A stretch of 64,000 bases of DNA, from the IMG/VR virus record IMGVR_UViG_3300009285_004753, positions 1 through 64,000 of that record; one strand, written 5' to 3'. This DNA is from a virus. The notes under the pieces are model-generated. The model was given only the letters and a program-made list of their open reading frames with translations, did not search any database and was not told where the DNA came from. The first letter of the stretch is position 1, and every line of letters starts with the position of its first letter. The translations under genes were made by a program, and so were the position numbers. Below, in pieces: positions 40,088 through 50,100 of this stretch.

Positions 40088-40136
40088 AGCGGTGCAAACG
40101 CAACGGTATGTCCGCGGACATACGTGTATCACCGCT
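40088..40136. repeat. Nested inverted repeat with 18-bp perfect palindrome
   Basis: A perfect palindrome GTATGTCCGCGGACATAC (40106-40123) is enclosed by an outer 7-base inverted repeat (AGCGGTG at 40088-40094 and CACCGCT at 40130-40136). One outer arm covers the stop codon of the 98-aa gene. There is no U-tract, so a simple intrinsic terminator is unlikely. It could be an operator, cruciform or RNA processing site. Confidence 0.75.
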
Positions 40137-40425
40137 TCGGGATTGTAGTAGAAACGTGAACAACCCGGTCTGCCGCCCGGAGGATCGAAGCCGGGACCGG
40201 AGCGCCCGCAGACAGCCGCCACTCGACGAACAAAGTCTGCTGCCGGGAATACCGTTCGATCGCCTCGCAGGCATACCGTTCGTAGTCGCCCTGCTCCGCA
40301 GCGCCCTCGTCGTCAGGCGAAATCACGAAAACCAGGGAAGCGGGCGACAAATGCATCCGCCGCTGCATCCCGTCGATGAACGCGCTCTTGCCGGCACCCG
40401 CCTCTCCTACCACGAGCCAAATCAT
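40129..40425 (-). CDS. Small P-loop NTPase, 98 aa
   Basis: The protein opens with MIWLVVGEAGAGKSAFIDGM, a clear Walker A, followed by FVISPDD, possibly Walker B. It is too short for a full NTPase domain and may be a minimal or truncated nucleotide-binding protein. The ATG has a GGGGGGGCGAA site. Longer frames overlap the neighbour and are rejected. Confidence 0.6.
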   Translation of the reverse strand: MIWLVVGEAGAGKSAFIDGMQRRMHLSPASLVFVISPDDEGAAEQGDYERYACEAIERYSRQQTLFVEWRLSAGAPVPASILRAADRVVHVSTTIPKR

Positions 40426-40441
40426 TTCGCCCCCCCGAGCA

Positions 40442-40930
40442 TCATGGCCGTCGCCAGTCGAAGATCTCCCACGCCACACCATACGGCTGCTCAATCAGCG
40501 GTATGAGTACGACAGACACCGTCTGCTGCACCTTGTTTTCCCGCGGACACGCAAACCCGAACTCGCCGCGCTGCATGCCCGGCCACACCAAACGAAGCTG
40601 TTCCCTATCTGCATCCGTCATCATCGCCCGGAGCAGATCGCCATACATGCGGTCTGCCCGCACAAGCCCCGACATGTAATCAGCGTAACTGGAGAGGGAA
40701 AACACGAGGATGTCTGTCTGCAGCACATGGAAGTTGCCGATCAACCGTCTACGGTAGCAAGGCCCGAGTTCCCGACGAGCAAGCGACGAAAACCGCCCGC
40801 GGACCAGCAAGCAGTCCGCGGGCCAGTGGTCGAACAAGGCAACCAACCCCGCCAGCCGGGAAGACGCGACGGCGACTTCGCTACGCTGCGTGACCCAAGC
40901 AAGCAACTGGTCGCGTAGCGTAGCGTTCAC
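40442..40930 (-). CDS. Hypothetical protein, 162 aa
   Basis: Not recognised. Contains SLSSYADYMSGLVRADRMYG, followed by LLRAMMTDADREQLRLVWPG. The GTG start sits after a GGGGGTGTCTGTAC leader and the promoter at 40958. Earlier start codons would lie upstream of the transcript. Confidence 0.5.
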   Translation of the reverse strand: MNATLRDQLLAWVTQRSEVAVASSRLAGLVALFDHWPADCLLVRGRFSSLARRELGPCYRRRLIGNFHVLQTDILVFSLSSYADYMSGLVRADRMYGDLLRAMMTDADREQLRLVWPGMQRGEFGFACPRENKVQQTVSVVLIPLIEQPYGVAWEIFDWRRP

Positions 40931-40947
40931 GTACAGACACCCCCGTC

Positions 40948-40982
40948 TGCTAGTATCTATACCACAAACCGGCGTTACACCG
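40948..40982 (-). promoter_or_regulatory. GGTATA-type promoter upstream of the 162-aa gene
   Basis: Minus strand TTTGTGGTATAGATACT with its hexamer at 40958-40963, 27 bases from the GTG. A TTGACG hexamer lies 17 bases before GGTATA (19 before TATAGA), the best -35 candidate in the set. Confidence 0.6.
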
Positions 40983-41201
40983 TCAACCACCCGCCTGTAT
41001 GTGCCGCCCCGCTTGAAGTAGCAAATCAGCGAGAACAGGCAGATCTGCGGGCTTCAAGTTGGCCCCACGCCTGAACGAGCCATTGACTCGCCGGTAGATG
41101 ACGACGTCCACGAAAGCCCGACCGCCGGCATCCGCGTTCCGATAGACGGCAACCAGGACCGAACCGTACTGAAACCTCGCCGTCTGACTGACTGCCAGCA
41201 T
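40983..41201 (-). CDS. Conserved small protein, 72 aa
   Basis: YGSVLVAVYRNADAGGRAFV, then VVIYRRVNGSFRRGANLK and PADLPVLADLLLQAGRHI follow a pattern seen in small phage and plasmid proteins (a YR motif, then DLPxLxxLLxxA). Role unknown. It begins on the last base of the head-morphogenesis stop codon and is the last gene of the virion transcription unit before the 40958 promoter. Confidence 0.55.
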   Translation of the reverse strand: MLAVSQTARFQYGSVLVAVYRNADAGGRAFVDVVIYRRVNGSFRRGANLKPADLPVLADLLLQAGRHIQAGG

Positions 41202-42295
41202 CAGCGGTTGAACGGAGACGGGGGCGTCCGACCGGGAAACAACGGTTTACGCTGCGCACGCGGCTTCTTGGGCAGCAGTCGCTTTCCAATCTGACGCAAG
41301 CCCTTCTTAGCGGCGCGGCGAGCGATACCGACCCACGACCTGTCGCTGTACTGAATACCAAGCAGGTCCGCCATCAACCGCACCAGCGCAGCACCGCCGG
41401 TCTTGCGCTCTATTTCTTCGTACTTGGCAGCAGACACGCGCTCTTGTTTCAGGTAACAATGACAATGCTCCCGACAGATCGTGTGCCCCGCCCGCGGGTA
41501 CGTCGGGAGTGTTGCCTTTGTGTAGGGGCTGTGCTCTTGTATCTTGATACAATCGGGGCATGACTCAATGAATGTCCGCACCCAGTGGTAAATCATGTGC
41601 TCGACAGCCGCCTCTGGATCTTCCTCCGGTTCTTCCTCGGGTACCTCCTCCGGCTCCGGCTCTTCCTTCGGCTCTTCCGGGGGTAACTGCGGACCCTTGA
41701 CCGGCGGCGCTTCCGGCTTCGGCGCTTCCTTCGGTTCTTCCTTGGACACCTTCGGTTCTTCCGGTGGAGGTAACTGCGGACCCTTGACCGGCGGCTCGAC
41801 TTCCTTCTCCGGCTTACCGAACGTGCGGCGTACAACATCGGTCGTCCGGCGCGCGACGTCCTTCACCCAGGACGCCGCCTTACTACCTGCCCGCTTCAGC
41901 GCCGAGCCTACACGCTCAATCGTCTTGCGGAACTCATAAAGCGTCCGCGAGTACCGGATCGCCTCTTCCAGCCATTCCCGATCCCGCGGCTCTGACAGGT
42001 CCAAAGCAACCGCAGTCCGGATAGCATCTTCAAGAAAATCAGCGTCGATGGCTTCATCCAACGGCGCGCCATGCGTCAACCCACGGAGATACGCAGCACC
42101 AAGCGTATCGGCCGTTCTTTCAGCGAACAAAGCGGAGTCAGTTTCTTCATCCAGCCGAGCCAACGCCCCGACGTGCGCTTCGATTCGAGCAGACAGTACC
42201 GCTTCATCGAGAGATGGACCCGCGACGGAAGAGAAATCCTCAATCCGCTCCAACAGGTAATACAGACCCGGAAACCGCTGCCTGAACTCAGCCAT
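41201..42295 (-). CDS. Head morphogenesis / MuF-like protein with acidic repeat linker
   Basis: The N-terminal 165 residues are helical. Residues about 166-235 form a Pro/Glu/Lys linker with a duplicated PPVKGPQLPP and many EEPK units. The C-terminal domain contains ESCPDCIKIQEHSPYTKATL, then PTYPRAGHTICREHCHC, the cysteine and G-x-T-x-C pattern of SPP1-gp7-type head-morphogenesis domains. The position right after the portal gene fits. A basic tail ends the protein. It overlaps the portal end by 8 bases. Confidence 0.7.
   Translation of the reverse strand: MAEFRQRFPGLYYLLERIEDFSSVAGPSLDEAVLSARIEAHVGALARLDEETDSALFAERTADTLGAAYLRGLTHGAPLDEAIDADFLEDAIRTAVALDLSEPRDREWLEEAIRYSRTLYEFRKTIERVGSALKRAGSKAASWVKDVARRTTDVVRRTFGKPEKEVEPPVKGPQLPPPEEPKVSKEEPKEAPKPEAPPVKGPQLPPEEPKEEPEPEEVPEEEPEEDPEAAVEHMIYHWVRTFIESCPDCIKIQEHSPYTKATLPTYPRAGHTICREHCHCYLKQERVSAAKYEEIERKTGGAALVRLMADLLGIQYSDRSWVGIARRAAKKGLRQIGKRLLPKKPRAQRKPLFPGRTPPSPFNR
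41604..41795 (-). repeat. Acidic low-complexity coding repeats
   Basis: GGTAACTGCGGACCCTTGAC occurs twice about 83 bases apart on the plus strand and encodes the duplicated PPVKGPQLPP. The rest is a run of TCTTCC/CTTCGG-type units encoding Glu, Pro and Lys. Confidence 0.8.
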
Positions 42296-44102
42296 TCAGA
42301 TCGGATTTCACAGGTACGGCGCCGATTACCGCCCCCTTCGGGGGTAAGCGGTCCAAATGGTCCGAGATCTCGACCGTTGATCGACGCAGGCTCTTGCCGC
42401 CTCCCTTGAACGACCGCATGAGGCCGTTAAGCAGGTTATCCCGCACGTCATCCCCCTCAACCAACGGAATCTCGTTACGAAGCGAACGGCGCTGTACCGA
42501 AGCTACCTGCGGCTCCGGCAGCGGCGGGGCCTCGGGTTCCGGCTGCGGTAAAGTCGGCGGCTCACCCTCCAACGGTGACGTGGCACCGGGAGGCGGACCA
42601 AGCGGGACACCGGCACCCAAACCAGGCGGCATGCCTCCGACCGCACCACCAACAGTGCCCGGCTGAATAGGAGCGCAGTACCGGTCGATGTCACTATCGG
42701 AGAACGACAGAAGCGAGCGCAGAATGTAGGCACGCCACTCTTCCATGTCGAAACCGAGATTCACGCCGAACGCCGTCATCCGATCGCCGACATCCAACAC
42801 GGTCTGCAACACCTCCAGCCGCTGCAAGAGTTCCAGCGGCGACGGCGGTACCATACATATCTTGAAACTCCTGGCAGACGTCGGCAGCCCCAACAACGCC
42901 AAGTGGATCTGCGCCAGCCGCATCAACCCGGTAATGACAGCCCGCTGCAACCGAATAGCCAAGCGGGCAAACCGGATGGAACGGAACCCCAGCGCCCGGT
43001 TACCGTCGGCCTCTTCCCCGTACCCATACCACGACTTCTTCGCGTTCGCTGAAGCAAACAGTCGGTCCAGCGTCATATCCACGTCATACGCCGCCCAAAT
43101 GTCGGGCTTACCCGGCACTACCTCGATCGCCGTCTGCGAGTCCTTCCAGGTCGGCCAGATCAAGTCGTCAGTCAATCCCAGCGGGTTGTACAACACATCG
43201 TATTCACCCGTAGCCGGGTTGCGGTACGACTGCCGCTTCATCTGGTTCTTCCATCGGTTCAGCTTGTTGAAAATCTCCTGCTCCGCTGAACCCGAACCAA
43301 CGTCCACCTTGATATTGCGCCGGTCGAGGCTGTTCGTCATACGGTACGCCATCACAGTGTCCAGCGCGCATTTGAACTGCTTTGCCGGGACTCTGGTAGT
43401 CGCTAGGATGCTCTTCCCGTGAACCGCCCGCTCAATGATCGCTGTGCTCCCGGTCCCGGTGAAATACGTCAGATTCGTACCCAACAGTCGGTAGTGAATG
43501 AAGTCCCACGGCTTGTACGCATCCTTCAAGTCATCCTGCGACCAAGCCTTGCCGCGTTGTGTCCGGTCGTAGTAGTAGCCGAGCAACGTCCCGTTATCGG
43601 ATTCTGAGCGCTCCACATAGCCGGGGTCCACTGCCTCAACGGCATCGACCCCTTTACCCGCTGTTGCGTGCACCTTGTGGTAGAAATCACCCAGTTTCGC
43701 CACATCCCGCAGTATGGCGTACACCATCTCTTCCGCTTCAACCCGGAGCAACATGTCTTCCACACAAGACACGACGCCCTCGTTCGCTGACTCTACCCAG
43801 ACAGCCCGGCCCCGCTCCATGTCCACCTGCGATGCCTCCTCGGCGTAAGAGTCGAGGATCGCCGACACTTCGGGGTAAGTGTCAAGCTCCTGGTACAGAT
43901 CGTACTGAGCAACACGCTGCTGCGGTGTGTTGCCGTACACGGCGCGCATGTACCTGTCGGCGCCAGTTGAAAGCTGCATGTCCGGCAGAACGATCGGCTC
44001 CTGCGCAGACGGCCTGACCGTCGTTGCCGTAAGCCGCGCCGACCGAGGAAGAAACGCCCTAGCAAGCGCCAGACGCCACGCTGGAATCTTGGACTCGTTC
44101 AT
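42288..44102 (-). CDS. Portal protein, T4 gp20-like
   Basis: The segment RVAQYDLYQELDTYPEVSAI, then LDSYAEEASQVD, and later VYAILRDVAKLGDFYHKVHA, VPAKQFKCALDTVMAYRM and SYRNPATGEYDVLYNPLGLT is the signature order of T4-type portals. It forms the dodecameric DNA gate to which TerL docks. After the core comes a Gly/Pro-rich tail (GGAVGGMPPGLGAGVPLGPP). At 604 aa the length is normal. Its ATG overlaps the stop of the 2,075-aa fibre as ATGA. Confidence 0.9.
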   Translation of the reverse strand: MNESKIPAWRLALARAFLPRSARLTATTVRPSAQEPIVLPDMQLSTGADRYMRAVYGNTPQQRVAQYDLYQELDTYPEVSAILDSYAEEASQVDMERGRAVWVESANEGVVSCVEDMLLRVEAEEMVYAILRDVAKLGDFYHKVHATAGKGVDAVEAVDPGYVERSESDNGTLLGYYYDRTQRGKAWSQDDLKDAYKPWDFIHYRLLGTNLTYFTGTGSTAIIERAVHGKSILATTRVPAKQFKCALDTVMAYRMTNSLDRRNIKVDVGSGSAEQEIFNKLNRWKNQMKRQSYRNPATGEYDVLYNPLGLTDDLIWPTWKDSQTAIEVVPGKPDIWAAYDVDMTLDRLFASANAKKSWYGYGEEADGNRALGFRSIRFARLAIRLQRAVITGLMRLAQIHLALLGLPTSARSFKICMVPPSPLELLQRLEVLQTVLDVGDRMTAFGVNLGFDMEEWRAYILRSLLSFSDSDIDRYCAPIQPGTVGGAVGGMPPGLGAGVPLGPPPGATSPLEGEPPTLPQPEPEAPPLPEPQVASVQRRSLRNEIPLVEGDDVRDNLLNGLMRSFKGGGKSLRRSTVEISDHLDRLPPKGAVIGAVPVKSDLNG

Positions 44103-47100
44103 GCCCGCACCGTATGCAGCCGGTTGACCGCCCGCACATCCAGCCGACGGTTCGATAGATCAAAGGCCACGCCCCCGGTAAGACCGAGAGCACGCAGCCC
44201 GAATGAATGCACACCAGGAGCGAGGTCGAGAAACACCGGCGGAAACACCAGCCACTGCGGCGCAGTAGCACCGTGCAGGTTGTGCTGCAACGCGCTGACA
44301 GCATGCCGGTGCCCGTCCACGGTCAGTTCCAGCGTCAGTTCTCCATCTGCCGCCGGAGCCGTGAGTGCTGCCCTTACTGCCGCCACCACCTCGTATGTTC
44401 CCGCCTCCGGCACAACGACGGACGTCCACGTATCGAGCACACGCGTCAGCGTAGTGGCGGTAAGCGCCTGTGCCGCTGTCGAAAACGTTCTGCCGCCGCC
44501 TACGGCCGCATGCCCCTGCACCGAACCGTCAGATATAGGGCACCACGTCGTGCCACACCCGGTTACGTCGTTACGATGAACGAGTCTATCCGCCAACGGG
44601 CGGAATGTGGCACCGGGAGCACGAACATCAATCGCGCTGATTACCGTCGCCACTCCCGCACCGGTCTGCACGATCTTGATCGTGTGCCACCCCCAGTTAG
44701 AGCGCGCGATAACCGTCTCGAACGCAAACGCGCTTGCCTGCCCGTCGATGTACGTGTCACACGTCCCCTTCGTTCCGCGGACGACAAAGTCGGTCCCGAA
44801 AAACGAGAACGTAACCGTACCCGTAGCGTCCGTCATCTGCAGCGCATGCCCGCCAGGAAGTACTGAAGAACTGATCATCGAGATGTTCGTGCCCGTCGCT
44901 CTGAAGTCGCGATACGGGTAATGCCGGTCCCACCCGCGACCGGGGTCAAGCGCCGTCGCAGCCAGATGCAGCAACTGCTCACCGGGCCGGTCCATAACAC
45001 CGGCGATAACCTCGTCGGGCACGGCCGATTGAGCGTCGATCGATCTGACTGTAATGCCGGAAAGCATGAACACAGCATTGGCGCCGGCGGCGGCAACACT
45101 CGGCGAGATCTGAATGACATGGTATCCCATCGGCAAATGCTCACACACGCGCCAAGCACCAGCACCGGTTTCGGCGACCGAGTGTGACCCGATCGAATGC
45201 CCATCAATGTACACAGTAAACTCGAACGTTGCGCTGAACGGAATTGATGTCTCGTAAGGGACGTGCAGATCGAGCCCCGTACCATACCAACCGAACCGCA
45301 GCAACGGGAACGAGAGCACAGGATCATCGTACACCAGCACAACCAATTTCCCGGCAGCGTCCTCGGTCACAGCCGCCTGCCACCCGACGAAACATGTAGA
45401 CCCGTCACCTGCCACGTAGAACATGTTGCTTTTGACATTGTTGGGCACGTTATCGACATCGTAAAACACGCCCCCATCCGCTGCCCCCATTGACAGCGCC
45501 GTTACCGGGTAGAACGTCTTGCGCTCGGGCGCCGATGGAACATCCCACAGCGACATCCAGGTCGAGCCGTAGAACCGGACAACAGCACCGGCAGAAAGAA
45601 ATCCGATGTTCTCGTCCGTCGTGATGGTATTCGCAGCGGGGTCGATAGCGATGATGTAGCGCAGAACACGTGAACCCCCGCTCTCCACCGTGATCATGTC
45701 CCCGAACTTGAAGCCCGCAATAACAGGATCGGGATTGACATTACTGATCGTCGGCGAAGCGACTGCCGTGTCTCCCGTCGCTTGTGTCTTATCCGGAACA
45801 TCGTAATGATATGCTGTCACCGTGCCCTGCTTGTTGACCGTCCATACCGACGTGCCGCCCTTCCATGTCACCGCAGGTAACGCCGCTGAATGCTTGGTGG
45901 CTGCGCTCCGCGTGACCTGTTTCCCGTCGATAAACACGTCGCCTTGTCCGACCAGCAGCCCCGAGCTTTGGTAGTCTTGCACGACCACATCGAAGCCGTA
46001 CAACAGCACGGTCTCCGATGTATTCGTCCGCAAGATCCGCATCGTATGCACGCCTGTCGCCAACCACGCCGGATCTTCATCGCCCACAGATGCCGCCGGG
46101 CTCATTACAGCCCGAGTGAACAGGCGGCACCGGAGCGCAGAGTGCGGCTCGACAGCGACATCTGTCGTCAAGTTCGTCTTCACCAACCGCCCGTCGATCC
46201 AGACCTGCCCGGTAACTGTACCGGCAGTAGTTCCTCGAATCAGAGGGACAGCACCGTTCCCGTAGAACGTAAACTCGGCCCAACACGAAGCCCCGCTGAG
46301 CAACTGAACCGTACCATCTGCCGCCGACCAGTCCACACGACCGCCGTAGCGAATGCGCTGATCGCGGGCATCCAACCAGATCTGATCACCGCCACGCACA
46401 TTCGGCGAGGCGTACAAATCCTGCGGCCCGTATTCGTTCACTCGATACGGCTCACTCAGCAGCACACGACTGATTCCTGTCTGGCAGAACACGTCGGCCA
46501 ACGGCAGACTACGCGGGTTATTGTCGATGGTGAGCTTGCCGTGCGACGAACTGCTCGGTGCCGACGTGTCCAGCGTAACATTGTAGTCGAACGTAAGCAT
46601 GTCACCAGCGGTCTTGCCGAGGATACGATGCGCTGTTCCGGCCGTGTCCCAGAACAGGTACTGTGTCGTGACACCGTCCGCTATCGGGAGATTGACGGCA
46701 ACCCCGAAAGCCGCCTCCGACCACCGCAGCGTAAACGTCAACGCCGCGAGACCACCAACGGCGAACACCCGGTCTACCTGAACCTGCGTATCACCCGGTA
46801 CGGCGATCACACGGTACACGCCGTTGTCACCGGGCGTACCTGCATCATTGACGATCAGTGTCGCCCCAACACGGACCACGCCTGTGAAACCGCCGGCGCC
46901 CGACGTAAAGATATCTGTCGGCCCGACACCGGTTGCACCATCGTTCCGCGTGATCGGCGTCGGCCGCGTGTGTGTGAATGCCGTCAACCCCGTGTTGCTG
47001 AAGTGCAGCGGACCAGAAACGACAGCGCCGTGCCACTGTGACAGGACGGGCACCGTCGTCACGTTCGCCGCGCCGTGCAAGTAGACCCGGTTCAACGCGT

Positions 47101-50100
47101 CATCGACGCCCATGACACGATGCCGGACACCAGCAGCGTCGATGAACGAACTGTCGGCCATAACACCGCTGAGATCCACAGCGCCGACAAACTGAACGGT
47201 ACCGATTACATCGCCGCCGGCGCCGGGCATACCGGCCCAGTTGAAGCCGACCATCGTCTCGTTACGAAACTGCGCCTGCTCCGTCTCGACCACGGCCACA
47301 GGATCAGCGGCGTAGTCACCGAGAGCGTCTACCGAGTACGCCTTAGCGCTATCGGCCAGTTTCTCGTAGGTCACACTGCCGTCGGGGGGCGGTGTCTGCC
47401 CCAGCTTGACCGTCTGCCCTGTCTCAAGCACGGTCCCGTCACACAAGTAGACAGATGTCCCAAACCGCAGCGCCACGATCACTGTGTTATTCCCGTCAGC
47501 CAGCGGCGCGGTCTTGTGCACCACTGACGGCGCGACATCCACGGCACCCGCGCTTGTACGCTGCAACGTTACAACCATCCTATCGCCATCGGTCCCGAGC
47601 GTCTGGGGGGAGGAAGCAAGGGAGATATCATTCCAGCCTGCGGCCGCAAAAGGCAGGTCGAACCGGAGCGGGGCAGTCCAGGAAAGAGCACCCGTCGTAG
47701 CATTCCACGAAATATTTGCTGTCGAAACCAAGCGCAAGTTTCGGTCCTGGTTCGTCCGGCTGTCGTGCTCGTGCGCCAGCAGTACAGCGCCCGTAGTGCT
47801 GTTCGTCAGCGTACCTGTTACCCGGTACGAAGACACGATGACCTGTGAGCATCCAGCGACCAGCGTGAGCGTCTTACAATCGACACGAGATACCGTCAGT
47901 CCGACGACAGCCGCTTCAACCGAGAGCAGGCAATCGTCAAGCTCAGCATGCCCGACATAGACACGACTTCCAGTCACACTGACACTCGGCGTTACAGCAG
48001 CGGGATCAAACCCGAGGATCTGAAGCCGATTGACCGACATTCCGGTCCCGCCGAGACTGATAACGCCGGCAACGGTCGTGTCAAACACGATCCGATCAAA
48101 CACGGAAAGCGAATCATTGCGCCCGATCGTCTGGCTGGCATTGCTGCGGATCTGGATGTCATATCTGTTATTGGCGCCGAACCCGAAGTCGCTGTCGAAC
48201 CCGGCAAAAACGTCCCAATTGGCGACACTGTCGAGCACGGTAAACCCGAGGTCGCACTTCCGGTTCTGCTTCACGTACACCCGGTTTGCCTGAACGAAAT
48301 CAAGGCTTACGTCTTCACCGTGCCGCACCTCTACATAGTTGGCGACGGATGCATCACGAACGCGGACAGTCTTCTTCAGCACCCGCACACTGCCGGTATT
48401 GTTCGCCACCACGTATGTGTTCGGCAGGATCACGGACATCGACCAGTTACCCAGCACCGCGTACAGCCACCCCCTGAACATCGTTGCTGTTGCGGGATCG
48501 TACAGATCGACCGGGTCGTACTTCTTGAGCCTTGAGTAGGGCAGGCCGTTACCGATCTGCAACGCAGCGGCGATGTCGATCTGGTAAAGCGTGTGCCCCG
48601 CCGGCAGATCAGGGGGTGCGGGAAGTGCAGCGGCAACCCAGGACGCAGCGGCGTGATCGCCGACGAATGAACGGCCGCTGCACACCAGGTTGTACGTCCC
48701 GTACAGGCTCACAGGGCCGCGGAGTTCTACACCCGACGGAAGGACCAAGTCCTCGCGCAACACAAAGTGCCCATTGGCTTCAACCGTGATCGGCGCCGTC
48801 GTACTGTCGTTGGTGAACACGTCTCGGATTGACAAGTACTCCGCATCAACGTAATCCATCGCTTCGTCAAGCGCCAAAGCGCCGGAGAACGTACCGCGGA
48901 CGGCGCCGCGGCGGTCGAGCACCTTCACTGTCGGTTCGTGATCAGCATCCAGCTTGTGCCGCGTATGACAAACAATCGCGGCGTCGGTCACGTGCAGATG
49001 CCCGAGATCCACCACATCGCGGATATCGCGGTACTTCATGTCCAGGGACTGCAACGCTGTAATCACCGCACCGTCTGTCGGCACGACGGGAACGGTCGCA
49101 GCCAGTACTGCCGCCCCTGTGACGCTGACGATCTGGTACGGCTGCAACGGAAGCCGCCCGTCGTCCATCTGCGCCAACACGACACGGTCGAACCTGTGAT
49201 TACCAGCAGCACACAGCGCCGCCGAAATGAGGTTCGTCTGGTCTGCCTCAACCCTGATGTAGACGCCATCGCCGGTGACTGCAACACCGTGCTGCACAGA
49301 CACATCGGTAACCGCAGTACCATTTGCGAGCGACAGGCCCTCCAGTACGCCGCCCGCATCAGCGGCGACTGTCCTGGTGGGGGCGGCGAGCGCCCCGAGG
49401 TAATCGGGCTTGCGTACCAGGCACTGCGAGAATGTCACAGCGCCGGCCGGGACTTCGACGTAAGCGATGACGGTGTCTTTCACCGTCAGCGGCGGCAACC
49501 GGTACACCGTAAACGTCAACGCCGTCTGCCCGCCGGCCTTCCATGTGGTGTTGACGAGCAGCGTCGTATCATTCACCACCTCTTCGACGGTGTACTCCCC
49601 GTTATCGCCGGGGGTACCCGTGTCATTGATGCGCAGAATATCGCCCCGCGCCACATTGACGAGGAACCCGCCCGCCAGAGACGTAAGCGTCCGCGTACCG
49701 ACTGCCGATGTAGCGCCGTCTGCGGCCCCGGCCCACATCGTCGCCGCTAACCGAAAATACGAAGCGCTCGGCGGCGGCACGGTAAGAGCGTAGGTGTAAC
49801 TGGCAAAGAGCACGTCGATCCGGTACGTCCCACCGCCAACAGGCAAGTTGAACAGATTGTCCTGACAGGCATTCTCGCCGATCCATGCATGATCCGGGGG
49901 AAGGAAAACACCGAGTGCCTTGTACGCCACGAAGTTCAATGCAGCCAGTGAACCGACAGGCCAGTCACGGTTCACCGTGATCTGCGTGTCCAGAGGAACG
50001 CCCGTCACGATATAGGCGCCGTTGTCTCCGTTCGATTGGTAGTCTTCGATGACGAGGATGTCGCCGACTGCAACAGCGGCACTGAACCCGCCGGCGACAG

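Noticed and set aside
45890-47041. 383-codon plus-strand open frame
   Set aside because: Entirely antisense to the fibre gene, with no start signal or domain.
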